A stretch of DNA of 64,000 bases from Synechococcus sp. Tobar12-5m-g (GCF_024345415.1 NZ_JAGQBB010000012.1:30912-94911), one strand, 5' to 3'; counted from the stretch's first letter, positions 16,233 to 26,669 are shown. A program made the numbers and translations. The notes: generated from the letters alone by a model not told the origin.

Positions 16233-16895
16233 GTGCTGCGCGTCTGTGAGCCGGAGCTGATGGACGAGGCGCAACAGGCAAAGGCCTATGCCGAGGCGGA
16301 CTTCAGCGCCACGGACCAGGCGGTGATCGACCGCATCGACAGCCTCTTCCCCGCTGGGCTGGGGGAGCGGATCGTCGATCTGGGCTGTGGGCCGGGCAAC
16401 ATCAGCTTCCGCCTGGCCGCCCGCTACCCCGTCAGCGAGGTGCTGGGGCTGGATGGGGCCCCGGCAATGCTGGCGATCGCCAAAGCACGTCTTTTGGGAG
16501 AAGCCGGCTGGCCGAATCTGCGCTTCAAGCTGGCCGTGCTCCCGTGCCCTGATTGGCCGGCGAAGGCCTTTTCAGCCGTGGTGAGCAACAGCCTGCTCCA
16601 CCATCTGCACGACCCCATGGTGCTCTGGAGAACCGTGCGGCAACTGGGGGCACCGGGGGCGGTGGTGTACCTGAAGGATCTGCGTCGGCCCGGCTCGGAG
16701 GCGGCGGTGCAGGCCTTGCTGGCCGCCCACCTGCCGGGTGCCCCCCCGTTGCTGCAGCGCGACTACATCCAGTCCTTGCGGGCAGCGTTCAGCCCCGAAG
16801 AGGTGATCGGGCAGCTCCAGGAGGCTGAGCTGGTTGGCCTGCAGGTCAGCGCCGTGGAGGATCGCTATCTGGAGGTCGCCGGGCGGCTGGGTTGA
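16233..16895 (+). CDS. Class I SAM-dependent methyltransferase
   Basis: A 220-residue protein with the Rossmann-type methyltransferase motifs: motif I IVDLGCGPGNISFRLA, the acidic residue after strand 2 (VLGLDGAPAML) and SNSLLHHLHDP at motif IV. GTG at 16233 has GAGGAG five nt upstream and was preferred to the longer frame from 16143, whose extra N-terminus looks non-coding. The substrate is unknown. The preceding ~190 bp shows no further gene on this strand. Confidence 0.82.
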   Translation: MLRVCEPELMDEAQQAKAYAEADFSATDQAVIDRIDSLFPAGLGERIVDLGCGPGNISFRLAARYPVSEVLGLDGAPAMLAIAKARLLGEAGWPNLRFKLAVLPCPDWPAKAFSAVVSNSLLHHLHDPMVLWRTVRQLGAPGAVVYLKDLRRPGSEAAVQALLAAHLPGAPPLLQRDYIQSLRAAFSPEEVIGQLQEAELVGLQVSAVEDRYLEVAGRLG

Positions 16896-16927
16896 TGGCG
16901 AAGGGATCGATCACCTCGGCGCCAGGA

Positions 16928-17452
16928 TCAGATCCACGGCATCGGCCGGAGGGTCTTGGGCAGATAGAGCGGATGCAGGGGGCAGGCCGTCTTGCCCAGG
17001 CGAAGCACATGGAGGGGCGGCAGCAGACACCGGACGTCCTGGTCGCGATGGAGCCAGCTGCCGCGTCGTCCCCAGGCGGCCACGATCACCCCTGCCGGGG
17101 CGCAGCAGGTCTGCAGCCACTGGTCGTTCTCCGGGCCCACCGGCTCGGCGGCGGCGATCAGCGCGGCCGGCCTGGTGGCGCGGAAGGCGAAGAGGTTGAT
17201 CATGCAGAGTCCGCCATAGCCCCAGTGCCTGGCGAAGGCAATGCAGCGCCGGACCGTTGGGTCGTCGGCTGTCTCGTCGGCTGTGCTCGGATTGAGGCCC
17301 ACCACCGCGGCGTAATCAATCGCGCTGCTCCACTGGCGCCAGAGCGCATAGCGGTAGCGGCGGCACCCACTGAACACAGCCCCTCGTTCTCCATGGCGTT
17401 CCTGGAAACGCCAGAGTTGATCCTTGAAGGCGCTCTGTGGTCGCTCAGCCAT
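16928..17452 (-). CDS. DUF1643-family protein
   Basis: A 174-residue protein with the DUF1643 hallmarks VVGLNPSTADETADDPTVRR and YGGLCMINLFAFRAT, followed by VIVAAWGRRGSW. The motif set resembles a nucleotide or nucleic-acid binding alpha/beta domain distantly like uracil-DNA glycosylases, but no activity is established. It follows fmt by 8 bp on the same strand and is probably co-transcribed. Confidence 0.8.
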   Translation of the reverse strand: MAERPQSAFKDQLWRFQERHGERGAVFSGCRRYRYALWRQWSSAIDYAAVVGLNPSTADETADDPTVRRCIAFARHWGYGGLCMINLFAFRATRPAALIAAAEPVGPENDQWLQTCCAPAGVIVAAWGRRGSWLHRDQDVRCLLPPLHVLRLGKTACPLHPLYLPKTLRPMPWI

Positions 17453-17460
17453 TCCGGTGC

Positions 17461-18441
17461 CTAAGGATTGCAGGCTCCCAGCCGATCCCCTGGCTTTGCC
17501 CCAAGCTGCTGGATCAGCCCTTGGCCCCTGGCTGCCGTCTTGCCTTGCCGTTGGGCTTCGCGGATCAACAGGGCGCCTTCCCCCGTGCCAACCACGAGCC
17601 CAACGGACGGGACCGCCTCCAGAACGGTGCCAGGCGGCGATTCAGTCCCTGCTCCCCTGGCGGCCGCCGGCTCGGTGGCCAGCAGCCTCAAGCGCTGGCC
17701 CTGCCAGCTGGTGTGGGCCCCTGGGTAGAGCCCCATCACCTTGCGATGAATGGCCAGGCCTGGTTCTGCCCAGTTGATCCGGTAGTCCTGCTTGCCCAGC
17801 AGCCGGGCGTAGCGGTCGGCCTGCTCGGGTTGGTGCCGCACCCCCAGCCGCCTCAGCCGCTCCGCCAGCGGGCCCGGCCCGGCCCGCTCGATCAGGGGCA
17901 TGGCCTCCACCAGCAGATCGGCGGTGAGCTGGCTCAGCCGCCTGGCCAGACCTTCGGCGTTCTCCAGCGGGCCGATTGCCAGCCGCCGCTCCAGCAGCAC
18001 AGGTCCCGTGTCGAGCCCTTCCTCCATCGCCATGATTCCCACGCCGGTTTCCCGGTCCCCCTCGATCAGGCTCCACTGGATCGGCGCCGCCCCACGCCAA
18101 CGGGGCAGCAACGAACCATGGCCGTTCCAACAACCCAGTGGTGGCTGGGCCAGCACCTCCTTCGGCAGGATCTGCCCGAACGCCACCACCACCGACAGAT
18201 CCGCCCCCAGGGCGGCCAGGATGGCTTGCAACTCGGGTTCCCGGCGAATCCGCTCGGGTGTGAACACCGGCAGCCCCATCTCCAGGGCGCGCTCTTTCAC
18301 CGCCGACGGCACCAGGGCGGAGCCCCGGCCCCGGCGCCGGTCGGGCTGGCTCACCACCCCCACCAAGCCATGGCCTGCCCCCACGAGCGCCTCCAGGCTG
18401 GGCACGGCGTAGGCGGGTGTGCCCCAGAACAGGATTTTCAT
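17461..18441 (-). CDS. fmt: Methionyl-tRNA formyltransferase
   Basis: A 326-residue enzyme that formylates the initiator Met-tRNA with 10-formyltetrahydrofolate. The N-terminus MKILFWGTPAYAVPSLEAL and the loop SQPDRRRGRG are typical. The catalytic region reads NGHGSLLPRWRGAAPIQ, with Asn and His of the N-x-H motif, and the essential Asp in MEEGLDTGPVL. The C-terminal tRNA-binding barrel ends at GACNP. ATG at 18441 was chosen over a TTG two codons upstream. It follows tldE by 18 bp. Confidence 0.94.
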   Translation of the reverse strand: MKILFWGTPAYAVPSLEALVGAGHGLVGVVSQPDRRRGRGSALVPSAVKERALEMGLPVFTPERIRREPELQAILAALGADLSVVVAFGQILPKEVLAQPPLGCWNGHGSLLPRWRGAAPIQWSLIEGDRETGVGIMAMEEGLDTGPVLLERRLAIGPLENAEGLARRLSQLTADLLVEAMPLIERAGPGPLAERLRRLGVRHQPEQADRYARLLGKQDYRINWAEPGLAIHRKVMGLYPGAHTSWQGQRLRLLATEPAAARGAGTESPPGTVLEAVPSVGLVVGTGEGALLIREAQRQGKTAARGQGLIQQLGAKPGDRLGACNP

Positions 18442-18459
18442 GGGCAACGATGGCGCCGT

Positions 18460-19851
18460 TCAGGCGTCGCCGGTGATCGAGAGACCCTCCACCCACACAT
18501 GGGGGCAGAGGCCGTCGGGGGTGATCTTGGCGGGGCCTTCGAAGCCGATCAGCCCCTTGAGCACGGCGCGGATGTCACCGGCAACAGTGGCGGCCTCGAT
18601 CGAGCGGGCTTCGCCGCCCTGGATCAGCCAGCCATCAAAGGGCAGCGAGAAGGAGCCCTGGCTCGCCTTCACGCCGGCATGGAGCGCCGAGAGCGACTCG
18701 ATCCAGACCACCCCATCCGCCTTGTGACGATCCAGGCCGCTGGCGCCGCCTGCGGAATCGCCCGGACCGATCTCCAGCCAGTTCGTCCCCACAGACACCT
18801 TGGCACCGAGGCCCGCGTGGCCGGTGGGGGCCACGCCGAAGGCGCGGGCGGTGGCTTCCGAGTGCAGGAAATGCTTCAACACCCCCCCATCGACCAGGGC
18901 GAGCCGATGCACCGGTGTGCCTTCCCCATCGAAGCTGGAGGCGCCGATGTTGCCGGGGTGGAGTCCGTTGTCGTGGATCGAGAGGAACGGCACCGCCAGT
19001 TGTTCGCCGATCGACTCGCGCTGGCTGAGGCTGACCCCATCCAGCACCGATCGGGCGTTGAACAGGCTGCTGAAGGCCCCGATCAGATCGAGGAAGGCCT
19101 CGGGGCTGAACACGCAGGGGTAACGGCCGGTGTCGATCGGGGCGTAGTCAAGGTGGGAGATGGTGCGCTCGGCGGCTTCGTCGATACAGCCGGCCACGTC
19201 GAGCAGGCCGGCTCCATAGGCCAGCCGCACGGCCCCACTGCTGCGGGGCTTGCGGCCCGCCTCCTCGGCCCGGGCGTACAGATAGAGGCTGGCGGTGCTC
19301 AGCCGCTGCTGACGGCAGGCCCCGTCGCTGTTCAGGTAGATCCGCTCGCTGCTGCGCTGGGCCAGGCCGTTGTAGGGAACCGTGCTGATCGCGACGTGGC
19401 GAGAGAGCAGATCCCGCTCGGCCTCCTGGAGGGTGGCCAGCAGGCTGAGGATGCCCACCGGCTCCCTCAGCGGTTGGTCCAGGGTTTCGAGCGGCGCGGT
19501 AGCCAGCGGCGAAAACGTCGGGGTGTCGTCGGCGTTGCCGTAGGCGCTGGCTTCCTGGGCTCCGGCCAGGGCGCGGGCCAGGCCCGCCGCTGAGAGATCG
19601 GAGGTGCTGGTGATTCCCACCAGGCCGTCTGCGTTCCAGACCCGCACGGTGATCGAGCTGCGCTGGGCACCCTTGAGCTGCTTCGGCTCGCCCCGGTCCA
19701 CCTGAACCGAGGTGTCGGTGCTGCAGGCGGCGCCGAGATCCCAGCGCCTGATGCCCAGTTCGGCGGCGAGCCGCTCGAGCTGGCCGGCCAGCTTGCTGGC
19801 GTCCAGTCCCTGGACGGGCGATTCACGGATCGCTGTGTCAGTGACGGTCAT
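18460..19851 (-). CDS. tldE: TldE/PmbA family peptidase subunit
   Basis: A 463-residue member of the TldD/PmbA superfamily. In characterised systems TldE forms a heterodimer with TldD that degrades or matures unfolded peptides such as microcin B17 precursor. It lacks the HExxxH metal motif, as expected for the E subunit. Recognisable segments include [20 protein letters not shown] and [20 protein letters not shown]. Its ATG overlaps the stop of tldD (ATGA), so subunits would be made in balance. Confidence 0.9.
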   Translation of the reverse strand: MTVTDTAIRESPVQGLDASKLAGQLERLAAELGIRRWDLGAACSTDTSVQVDRGEPKQLKGAQRSSITVRVWNADGLVGITSTSDLSAAGLARALAGAQEASAYGNADDTPTFSPLATAPLETLDQPLREPVGILSLLATLQEAERDLLSRHVAISTVPYNGLAQRSSERIYLNSDGACRQQRLSTASLYLYARAEEAGRKPRSSGAVRLAYGAGLLDVAGCIDEAAERTISHLDYAPIDTGRYPCVFSPEAFLDLIGAFSSLFNARSVLDGVSLSQRESIGEQLAVPFLSIHDNGLHPGNIGASSFDGEGTPVHRLALVDGGVLKHFLHSEATARAFGVAPTGHAGLGAKVSVGTNWLEIGPGDSAGGASGLDRHKADGVVWIESLSALHAGVKASQGSFSLPFDGWLIQGGEARSIEAATVAGDIRAVLKGLIGFEGPAKITPDGLCPHVWVEGLSITGDA

Positions 19852-21302
19852 CGTCCCCCCACGGTGATCGCATCCACCTTGATGTGGGGCTGCCCCACCG
19901 TGACGAAGATGCTGCCGCTCACCGAACCGCAGAAGCCGGCCGCCAGCTCCAGGTCGTTGGCGCACATCGAGATGCGGGGCAGCACCTCCTTGGCCTCGCC
20001 GATCAAGGTGGCGCCCTTCACCGGTTTGCCCAGCTGGCCGTTCTCGATCAGGTAGCCCTCCTCCACGGCGAAGTTGAACTGGCCGGTGGGGCCGACGCTG
20101 CCGCCCCCCATCGACTTGCAATACAAACCCCGCTCCACCGAGCCGATCAGGTCGGCGGGGCTGTGGGGCCCGGCCGCGATGAAGGTGTTGCGCATGCGGC
20201 TGGCGGCAGCGAAGGCATGGCTCTGGCGGCGGCCGCTGCCGGTGCGGGCGTGGCCGGTGCGCAGTTCGCCGGCCCGATCAGAGAGGAAGCGCTTGAGGAT
20301 GCCGTTCTCGATCAGCACGTTGCGCTGGGGCTCCATGCCCTCGTCGTCCATCGACAAACTGCCGAATGCTCCAGTGCTGAGGCCCTCGTCGATCGCCGTG
20401 ACGGCCCCATGGGCGATCGGGCTGCCCACCTGGTCGGCGAAGGGGGTGGTGCCCCGCTCCACCTGGGTGGTTTCCAGCAGATGGCCGCAGGCTTCGTGGA
20501 AGATCACGCCACCGAAGCGGTTGGCCAGCACCACCGGGTAGCTGCCCGCTTCCACATAGTCGGCGTGGAGCATGGCCCTGGCACTGGCGCAGAGCTCGGT
20601 GGCGGAGGCTTCCGCGTCCCAGTGGAGCAGGTCGTCGGGCCGGTCGGTGCTGCCGTAGCGCCGCCCCTGGCTGGCCCGGTGCTCCCCATCGGCCACCAGG
20701 GCGTTGAGCCCCACCGACTGATGCAGGCGGATGTCGCGGGCGAAGGTGCCGTCGCTGGCGGCCACCATCACCTCCTGCCAGTCGCGGGCGTAGCTGCCGC
20801 GGCGGGCCTGCAGGTGCTGGCCGTGGCATTCGAGCAGGGCGGTGCCTTCCAGCAGCCGGGCCGTGGCGTCCCCCAGACCGGGGCAGGCAGCCAGCCAGCC
20901 AGCCTTGGCGGCGGCGTGATCACGCAGGTGGGCCAGGCCTTCGAAGCCGCCGCGGCCGGCGCTGCAGGGCTCCAGCCCCAGCATGCCAAGGGCCTGCTCG
21001 AGGGCGGTGAGCAGACCCCGTTTGCTGAGGTCGTTGGTGGAGACGAACCCATCCCGCTCCCCGCGGAACACCCGAATGCCGGCCCCCTTGCCGAAGGCCG
21101 GGCTGACATTGGTGATGCGGTCCTGCTCGGCCAACAGACCAATGTGGTCGGTGCTCTCCAGAAACACCTCCACCAGGGTTGCACCGGCGGCACAACCGGC
21201 CGACAGCACCGCCTCCAGCCGTGGTCGCCAGCTCAGGTCGAACGGATCGAGAGAAACAACGGGGAGTGGCAGGGAAGCAACCAAAGGGAGCGATGGCAAC
21301 AA
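19848..21302 (-). CDS. tldD: TldD family metallopeptidase subunit
   Basis: A 484-residue TldD. The metal-binding helix [10 protein letters not shown] (HExxxH) is present, along with [14 protein letters not shown] and [12 protein letters not shown]. TldD supplies the zinc site of the TldD-TldE protease, located in the cytosol. The start is uncertain: the frame opens with TTG at 21302 and has another TTG seven codons on; no ATG precedes the conserved region. It lies 37 bp after acsF on the same strand. Confidence 0.9.
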   Translation of the reverse strand: MLPSLPLVASLPLPVVSLDPFDLSWRPRLEAVLSAGCAAGATLVEVFLESTDHIGLLAEQDRITNVSPAFGKGAGIRVFRGERDGFVSTNDLSKRGLLTALEQALGMLGLEPCSAGRGGFEGLAHLRDHAAAKAGWLAACPGLGDATARLLEGTALLECHGQHLQARRGSYARDWQEVMVAASDGTFARDIRLHQSVGLNALVADGEHRASQGRRYGSTDRPDDLLHWDAEASATELCASARAMLHADYVEAGSYPVVLANRFGGVIFHEACGHLLETTQVERGTTPFADQVGSPIAHGAVTAIDEGLSTGAFGSLSMDDEGMEPQRNVLIENGILKRFLSDRAGELRTGHARTGSGRRQSHAFAAASRMRNTFIAAGPHSPADLIGSVERGLYCKSMGGGSVGPTGQFNFAVEEGYLIENGQLGKPVKGATLIGEAKEVLPRISMCANDLELAAGFCGSVSGSIFVTVGQPHIKVDAITVGGR

Positions 21303-21339
21303 ACGGAACCAAAGGAAGGGATCTGAATAGCCTGGCGAC

Positions 21340-22467
21340 TCAGCGCACGGCCGGTTGGAAGTCTTCGCTGCGGATCGGCGCCATCAGGAACAGCTTCGCC
21401 ATCTCCAGGCCGTTGGCCAGCCAGAAGGGAAGCTTGCGCAGGACCTTGATCGGAGCGGCGGCGCTGGATTGATCCGCGGCGGTCAGGGCGCTGTTGTTGG
21501 TGACGATCCTCTCCAGACGCACGTAGAACTTGGGATGCTCCACGTTGAGCACCACAGGAAAGACCCGGGCGGAGGTTTCGTTGGTCTTGGCGATCACCTC
21601 CTTGTCGTAGGCGCGGGCGTCGAGGCCGAGCGCCTCGTAGAACTCCTTGCGGGCCACGTCGCGCACGTACATCGTGGCGAACACGGCCAGCAGGAAGAAG
21701 CGGCACCAGAGGCGGGCCTGGAGGCCACGCACGGTGCCTGGCTGGGCCTTCATCAAGGCGTCGAAGAAGTCACCGTGGCGGTTCTCGTCCTGGCACCAGT
21801 TCTCGAAGAAATTGAAGATCGGGAAGATCTTGCTTTCGGGGTGTTTCTGGAGATGGCGGTAGATGGCGATGTAACGCCAGTAGCCAATCTTCTCGGAGAG
21901 ATAGGTGGCGTAGAAGATGAACTTGGGTTTGAAGAAGGTGTAGGCCTTGTTGGCGGTCAGGAAGCCGAGATCGAGCTGCAGCCCGAAATCGCCCATCGCC
22001 TTGTTGAGGAAGCCGGCATGGCGGGCCTCATCACGCGCCATGTGGGCGAAGCATTCGGCCAGCAGGGGGTTTTTTCCCTTGATGCGGCGGCTCAGTTCCT
22101 TGTAAAGCAGGAATCCCGAGAACTCGGAGGTGCAGCTCTGCTCCAGAAACTCCACGAACACCTTTCGGGTGTCGGGATCGAGCTTGTCGGCCGCGCCTAC
22201 GAATTCTTCGTTGCGCACGAAGTGGTGGCGGTTGTAATCCTTGCGGAACTCTTCGCAGATCGCTTCGAGTTCCACTTCGTTGGGCCGCAGATCCATCGCC
22301 GCCATGGCGTCGAAATCCGTGGTGTAGAAGCGGGGGGTGAGGATCGTGTCCTTCACCGGGGCCTTGAAGGTTGGGGTCCCTGCGCTGGTCACCGTGGCGC
22401 CGGGTTCCGGGAGGGTGGCCACATCAGGAGATGGGGCGGCAGTGGGGGCGGCGATCGGAGGCACCAT
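21340..22467 (-). CDS. acsF: Mg-protoporphyrin IX monomethyl ester oxidative cyclase (aerobic)
   Basis: A 375-residue di-iron enzyme that forms the isocyclic ring of chlorophyll using oxygen. Two carboxylate-bridged iron motifs are visible: Glu in [14 protein letters not shown] with DEARH in [12 protein letters not shown], and [14 protein letters not shown]. It acts at the membrane with accessory proteins. A TACGAT box 29 nt upstream favours the ATG at 22467: transcription from it would start downstream of the alternative ATG at 22497. Confidence 0.95.
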   Translation of the reverse strand: MVPPIAAPTAAPSPDVATLPEPGATVTSAGTPTFKAPVKDTILTPRFYTTDFDAMAAMDLRPNEVELEAICEEFRKDYNRHHFVRNEEFVGAADKLDPDTRKVFVEFLEQSCTSEFSGFLLYKELSRRIKGKNPLLAECFAHMARDEARHAGFLNKAMGDFGLQLDLGFLTANKAYTFFKPKFIFYATYLSEKIGYWRYIAIYRHLQKHPESKIFPIFNFFENWCQDENRHGDFFDALMKAQPGTVRGLQARLWCRFFLLAVFATMYVRDVARKEFYEALGLDARAYDKEVIAKTNETSARVFPVVLNVEHPKFYVRLERIVTNNSALTAADQSSAAAPIKVLRKLPFWLANGLEMAKLFLMAPIRSEDFQPAVR

Positions 22468-22495
22468 TCGCGCGTCTCGGCAAGACAGTGAAGCC

Positions 22496-22501
22496 ATCGT
22501 A
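22496..22501 (-). promoter_or_regulatory. Putative -10 box (TACGAT) of acsF
   Basis: TACGAT on the minus strand 29 nt before the chosen acsF ATG, in the 91-bp gap after DUF2996. It fits the TANNNT boxes proposed elsewhere in the window. Confidence 0.38.
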
Positions 22502-22558
22502 GAAGGCTTCCGCGTTTCTCCGTCAGGATGTAAAGCCTGGGGGGCCAGGGGCGGGTGC

Positions 22559-23020
22559 TCAGTTCGGACCCAGCCATTTTTGGCTGTTGAGGCGGGACAC
22601 CACCCGGGACACCAGCAGCGCCAGGGTGGTTTTGCGCTCATCGATCAGGAACGACTCCAGCAGGCTGGGTTCGCTGCCCGACTCGGCCACACTGAAGGTC
22701 TTGGCCGAGCTGATCTCCGCGGTGGTGAAGCAAAGCCAGAAACGGCGGCCGCCCGGCAGCACCCCGATCACTTGCCAGCAGGGAGCGGCAACCACCGGCA
22801 TTGGCGCCTCCACGAAACTCAAATCCGGGGCCGGGCCGCCATAGGCCTCGATCTCCTTGGCCAGGCCGGGCAGAAACAGCTGGGGGATGAACTCCGCGAA
22901 CGGCTTGTCTTCTGGAGCGGGTGGCTTCACCTTGGTGGCCACAGGCTTGGCTTTGGCCTCCGCAGGTTGGGCTGCGTCCGTTGGCGTGGGCTTGGGGGCG
23001 GGGCTGGCGGAATCGCTCAC
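22559..23020 (-). CDS. DUF2996-family protein
   Basis: A 153-residue protein. The first ~38 residues are Pro/Ala/Lys-rich and probably disordered. The remainder ([20 protein letters not shown], then [18 protein letters not shown] and [18 protein letters not shown]) matches the DUF2996 family found in cyanobacteria and plastids. Starts with GTG. It lies just upstream of acsF on the same strand, which hints at, but does not prove, a link to pigment or photosystem work. Confidence 0.77.
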   Translation of the reverse strand: MSDSASPAPKPTPTDAAQPAEAKAKPVATKVKPPAPEDKPFAEFIPQLFLPGLAKEIEAYGGPAPDLSFVEAPMPVVAAPCWQVIGVLPGGRRFWLCFTTAEISSAKTFSVAESGSEPSLLESFLIDERKTTLALLVSRVVSRLNSQKWLGPN

Positions 23021-23065
23021 GGACAGGGCCTCAACATGGAACCGTTGGCAAACTTTAGGGTTGTC

Positions 23066-23596
23066 CTACCAGTCGTCGGTCAGCGGATCCTCCCAGCCCT
23101 CTGCCGCGGTGGCGACCGGCCCAGCAGCGGCCGGCTGGTTCGGCTCCATGCCCCATCCATGGCTGCCAGGCGGAGGTGGCGGCGTCGGGCCCGGGCCGGA
23201 GCCAGCCGCGCTTCCCCGGCGGATGACGCGGAAGGGAACAGAGATGGTCGGCAGGGGATCCTGGGGAGCGCGCTCCGGGCCTGAGAACCCCGCCGGTGGC
23301 GAGAACGGCACCTCGCCGCGGCTTGGCGCCGCTGCTCTCTCCTGGCGGCGGGCCTGCGGAGCCTGCGCAGGAGGCGTGCGGGGGCTGGCCCGCTGCCGAA
23401 GGGCCAGGGCCGTGAAACCGGCGCTGAGGGCGGCACCTCCTCCACCGGCCAGGGCAATCCAAGCCCCCAGTGGCAGGGACGGCAGGCGCCAGATCAGCAC
23501 CCGCATGGCCACGCTCGGCCTGGGATTGAGGGCCGCGAGCAGCAGCAGCAGCAGCAGCGGGGCCAGCAGCGGCAGAAGCAGGAGGCGTTGCAGCAC
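23066..23596 (-). CDS. Small membrane protein with Pro-rich tail
   Basis: A 176-residue protein with two hydrophobic helices (residues ~2-22 and ~40-66) joined by a basic loop, RPSVAMRVLIWRLPSLPLG. A long Pro/Ala/Arg-rich, low-complexity tail ends in acidic WEDPLTDDW. The helical hairpin resembles small cyanobacterial membrane proteins of unknown role. The tail is probably disordered and cytoplasmic. Family not recognised. Confidence 0.62.
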   Translation of the reverse strand: MLQRLLLLPLLAPLLLLLLLAALNPRPSVAMRVLIWRLPSLPLGAWIALAGGGGAALSAGFTALALRQRASPRTPPAQAPQARRQERAAAPSRGEVPFSPPAGFSGPERAPQDPLPTISVPFRVIRRGSAAGSGPGPTPPPPPGSHGWGMEPNQPAAAGPVATAAEGWEDPLTDDW

Positions 23597-23635
23597 GGCT
23601 CGGAAGGAAGGAAGCGGAGCGGTGGAACCGCCGCC

Positions 23636-24259
23636 TCAGGGGGCGGCGGGGAGGCTGATCGGCCCCTGCCAGCGCCGCAGGGCGCCGAGGTCGTAACCCA
23701 GACAGTCGAACACCCGGATCACCAGGAAATCCACCATCTCCTCCAGGCTGGTCGGTCGGTGGTACCAGGCGGGAATCGGCGGGGCGATCCGGGCCCCGGC
23801 TTCGGCCAGGGCCGTGAGGTTGCGCAGATGCACCAGGTTCCAGGGCATTTCCCGCGGGGCGATCACCAAAGGCCGGCCTTCCTTCAGGTGCACATCCGCC
23901 ACCCGCTCGACCAGATCGAGGGCGACGCCGCTGGCGATTCGGCCGACGGTGCCCATGCTGGCCGGCAGGATCACCATGCCCCGGGTGGGGAAGCTGCCGC
24001 TGGCGATGGCGGCCGCCTGATCATTCCAGCGGTGGCAATGCAAGCTGCCGCCGCCCACGCCAGTTCGTTCCCGCCAGAACGCCGCCTGGCTCTCCGGTTC
24101 GGCCGGAATCCGCACCCCTTGCTCCGCCAGCCAGACCGCAATGGCGCCGCGGCTGGCGATCAGCTCCACGGACTCGCCCGCCTCCAGAAGCAACTGCAGG
24201 GCCCGCTCCGCAAGGGGCATGGCCGAGGCGCCCGAGACGGCCAGGACCACCGGTGGCAT
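23636..24259 (-). CDS. ubiX: Flavin prenyltransferase UbiX
   Basis: A 207-residue flavoprotein that makes prenylated FMN, the cofactor of UbiD-type decarboxylases. Typical motifs: VVLAVSGASAMPLAERALQL at the N-terminus, ILPASMGTVGRIASGVALDL, and VIAPREMPWNLVHLRNLTAL. The C-terminus carries RPTSLEEMVDFLVIRVFDCL. Its ATG lies 3 bp after the RNB-like gene on the same strand. Confidence 0.93.
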   Translation of the reverse strand: MPPVVLAVSGASAMPLAERALQLLLEAGESVELIASRGAIAVWLAEQGVRIPAEPESQAAFWRERTGVGGGSLHCHRWNDQAAAIASGSFPTRGMVILPASMGTVGRIASGVALDLVERVADVHLKEGRPLVIAPREMPWNLVHLRNLTALAEAGARIAPPIPAWYHRPTSLEEMVDFLVIRVFDCLGYDLGALRRWQGPISLPAAP

Positions 24260-24262
24260 GGC

Positions 24263-26566
24263 TCAGCTCTCCCTTTCGCCGGGGTCGCCCTCATCGGCCA
24301 GGGTCTCGGCATCGACCACGCGTTCACCGGGGTCGCCGTCATTGGCGGGAAGCAGGATGGCGAGATCAATCTGGTGGCGCAGCACATCCACCTTCAGGAT
24401 TTCCACGTCCACCCGATCGCCCAACAGGTAGGTGCGGCGGTTCTTGCGACCGACGAGGCGGTTCTGCCGGGAGCGGTATTCGTACCAGTCGTCCTTGAGG
24501 GAGCTGACGTGCACCAGTCCTTCCACCCGTGACGGGGGGATCTCGACGAAGAAGCCGTAGCTCTGCACGCCGCTGATCACGCCGCTGAGGGTTTGGCCCA
24601 CCAGCGGCTCGGCGGCGCGGGCCTGGGCCATCGCCAACAGGTCGGACTGAAGCTCCAGCACGAACCGGGAGCGGTTGTTGAGGCGCTGGATCAGGCCAGA
24701 GCTGCGGGAAGCCTCGAGGTCGGTGAGCTGGCTCGGGGGGAGCAGGGGCCAATCGATCGTGCCGTGGCAGAGGTCAGCGGCCAGATCCACCCGGACCTTG
24801 TGACGCACGCTGGGTCGATCCTTGCCCTCCGTCAGCAGCAGCACCAGCAGCTGTTGGTTCCAGACATCGGCGTAGTGCAGGGAGGGGAGGCACCAGGGGG
24901 CAAAGCCCTCCTCGGCCGCCGCCAGACTGTGGAGGCCGGGCTCGCCGCTGAGTTGCACCAGCGGCAGCACGTCGCTGAGTTGCCGCTGCAGCACCCGGCT
25001 GCGATCGGTGGCGGCGAAGGCCTCCGCCAGCTCGGCAGCGGCGGGGGCATTGCCGTCATCGGCGAGCTCGAGGGGAATCTCAAGGGCAAGGGCGGCTTTG
25101 GCCACTTCATTGATCTCCGCTGGATCGGCAGCGGGATTGACGGCGAACAGCCCGGGCAACTGCAGGGCCGCCAGATGCTCCCCCAGGGCGCGGCCGGCCG
25201 GGAGCACCAGCTCCCGCAGCAGGGCAATCGGATGGTGAGGCGGCAACTGCACCAGCCAGCCCCGTCGGCTCTCGTCCGGCTCCGGCGTGGTCAGGTCGGC
25301 CAGGGATTCGAGCGCTGGCAGGGGCAGATCCAGATCAATCGAGCCCCTGCCCAGGCGCTGGCCCCGCAGCTGGCCGGCCAGCTCCAGCAGTTGCTCCAGC
25401 AGCGGCAGCTGATCCTTGATCGGTTTGAGGGCAGACGCCAGGGTGCGGGCCTTCGGCTTGCGCTCGGCCAGGGCCTGAAGAGCTGCCGCATCGATGGTGG
25501 CATCGGCTTGGATCGTGGTCAGGGCGAAGCGGTAGTGCGCCACCTGGCCGTCGGCGCCGAAGTCGAGGCCAACGGAAACCGCTGCTGCCGCCTGCCCCGG
25601 TTCGAAGCCGGCGGCCTTGCTCAGGGGTGCAGGCAGCAGCGGGAGCCAGCGACGCCCCAGGCAGAGGGCTTCCGCTTGCTCCCGCAGCCAGTGATCCAGG
25701 CTTCCGCCCGGGCTCAACCGCTCCGCCACAGCCGGGGCGTGCACCCAGAGCCTGGGGCCCGCTTCACCCTCCTCCAGGGACACCGCCGGAAGGATCGGTG
25801 CCTCGGAGCCACTCCAGCCGCCCAGCAACAGGGTGGGGAGGGCGGTGAGATCGGTACGTCCCTTGGCGAGGGGGCTGCGCAGGGTGGTGCGGGGCGCTGG
25901 GGTGGGGTTGCGCAGGCCGTGCTTGGTGAGCAGAAGGTCCAGATCGGCCTCTTCACCGCCGTTGATCGGCAGGCGCCGGGCCACGTGGCCGCAGGCGGGA
26001 TACTGGGCCAGGGGATAGCGGTCCACCCGCACCTCCACGACCGATTCCCGGGCTGGATCGAGAAAGGAGCCATCTTCGGCAGGCAGTTCCAGCGTGGTCA
26101 GCAGCCGGTCGTCGAGGGGAACGGCAACAAGGCGATCGTCCTGCTGCTCCACCTGGGCCAGCAGATGCTGGGTGGCCCGCTCGAGGATGCACTGCACGCC
26201 ACCTTCGGGGGAACGCCGCCGACCTCCCTCCCGGGTGATTCGCACCAGCACCCGATCGCCGTTCCAGGCGTGGTTGAGCTGGTGATCGCGGATATAGATG
26301 TCTTCACCGCCATCAACCCGAAGGGCGAAGCAGAAGCCCTTGCTGGAACAGCGCAGGCGCGCCTCGATCAGGCTGTCGTCGTGGCGGCGTTGAACCCCCG
26401 CCTCCCCTTGCTCGAGCAAGCCGACGCGGCTGAGGCCATCGAGGGCGATGTGCAGCAGCTGCTTGTCCGGTTTCAGGCTCAGGCCGAGGGCCTTTTCCAG
26501 CTTGGCCAGTGGCAGCGCCTCCTCGGCTGGGAGCTGGTCGAGCAGGTCGGCGACCGTGAACTTCAT
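24263..26566 (-). CDS. RNase II/R-family (RNB) protein without catalytic residues
   Basis: A 767-residue protein with the RNase II/R layout: N-terminal winged-helix/cold-shock region (CSSKGFCFALRVDGGEDIYI), RNB domain, and C-terminal S1 domain (GQTLSGVISGVQSYGFFVEI). In active enzymes the segment after DLTAL carries four clustered aspartates (DxxxxxDxDD). Here (about residues 240-270) DLTALPTLLLGGWSGSEAPI is followed by LPAVSLEEG, with no such aspartates. The motif IRRYxD that supplies the catalytic Arg reads LPSLHYADV. The frame is long and intact, so the protein is probably expressed as an RNA-binding pseudoenzyme. ATG at 26566 preferred over a TTG at 26581. Confidence 0.85.
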   Translation of the reverse strand: MKFTVADLLDQLPAEEALPLAKLEKALGLSLKPDKQLLHIALDGLSRVGLLEQGEAGVQRRHDDSLIEARLRCSSKGFCFALRVDGGEDIYIRDHQLNHAWNGDRVLVRITREGGRRRSPEGGVQCILERATQHLLAQVEQQDDRLVAVPLDDRLLTTLELPAEDGSFLDPARESVVEVRVDRYPLAQYPACGHVARRLPINGGEEADLDLLLTKHGLRNPTPAPRTTLRSPLAKGRTDLTALPTLLLGGWSGSEAPILPAVSLEEGEAGPRLWVHAPAVAERLSPGGSLDHWLREQAEALCLGRRWLPLLPAPLSKAAGFEPGQAAAAVSVGLDFGADGQVAHYRFALTTIQADATIDAAALQALAERKPKARTLASALKPIKDQLPLLEQLLELAGQLRGQRLGRGSIDLDLPLPALESLADLTTPEPDESRRGWLVQLPPHHPIALLRELVLPAGRALGEHLAALQLPGLFAVNPAADPAEINEVAKAALALEIPLELADDGNAPAAAELAEAFAATDRSRVLQRQLSDVLPLVQLSGEPGLHSLAAAEEGFAPWCLPSLHYADVWNQQLLVLLLTEGKDRPSVRHKVRVDLAADLCHGTIDWPLLPPSQLTDLEASRSSGLIQRLNNRSRFVLELQSDLLAMAQARAAEPLVGQTLSGVISGVQSYGFFVEIPPSRVEGLVHVSSLKDDWYEYRSRQNRLVGRKNRRTYLLGDRVDVEILKVDVLRHQIDLAILLPANDGDPGERVVDAETLADEGDPGERES

Positions 26567-26669
26567 CGGAACGGGGTTCAAGGGGGAGACGGGGGGTGCG
26601 GGCGACTGCGGCAGGGGCTCGGATCAGCGGAGGGCCGATCCGCGAAAGGGTTCACGGAACGGGACCCGG

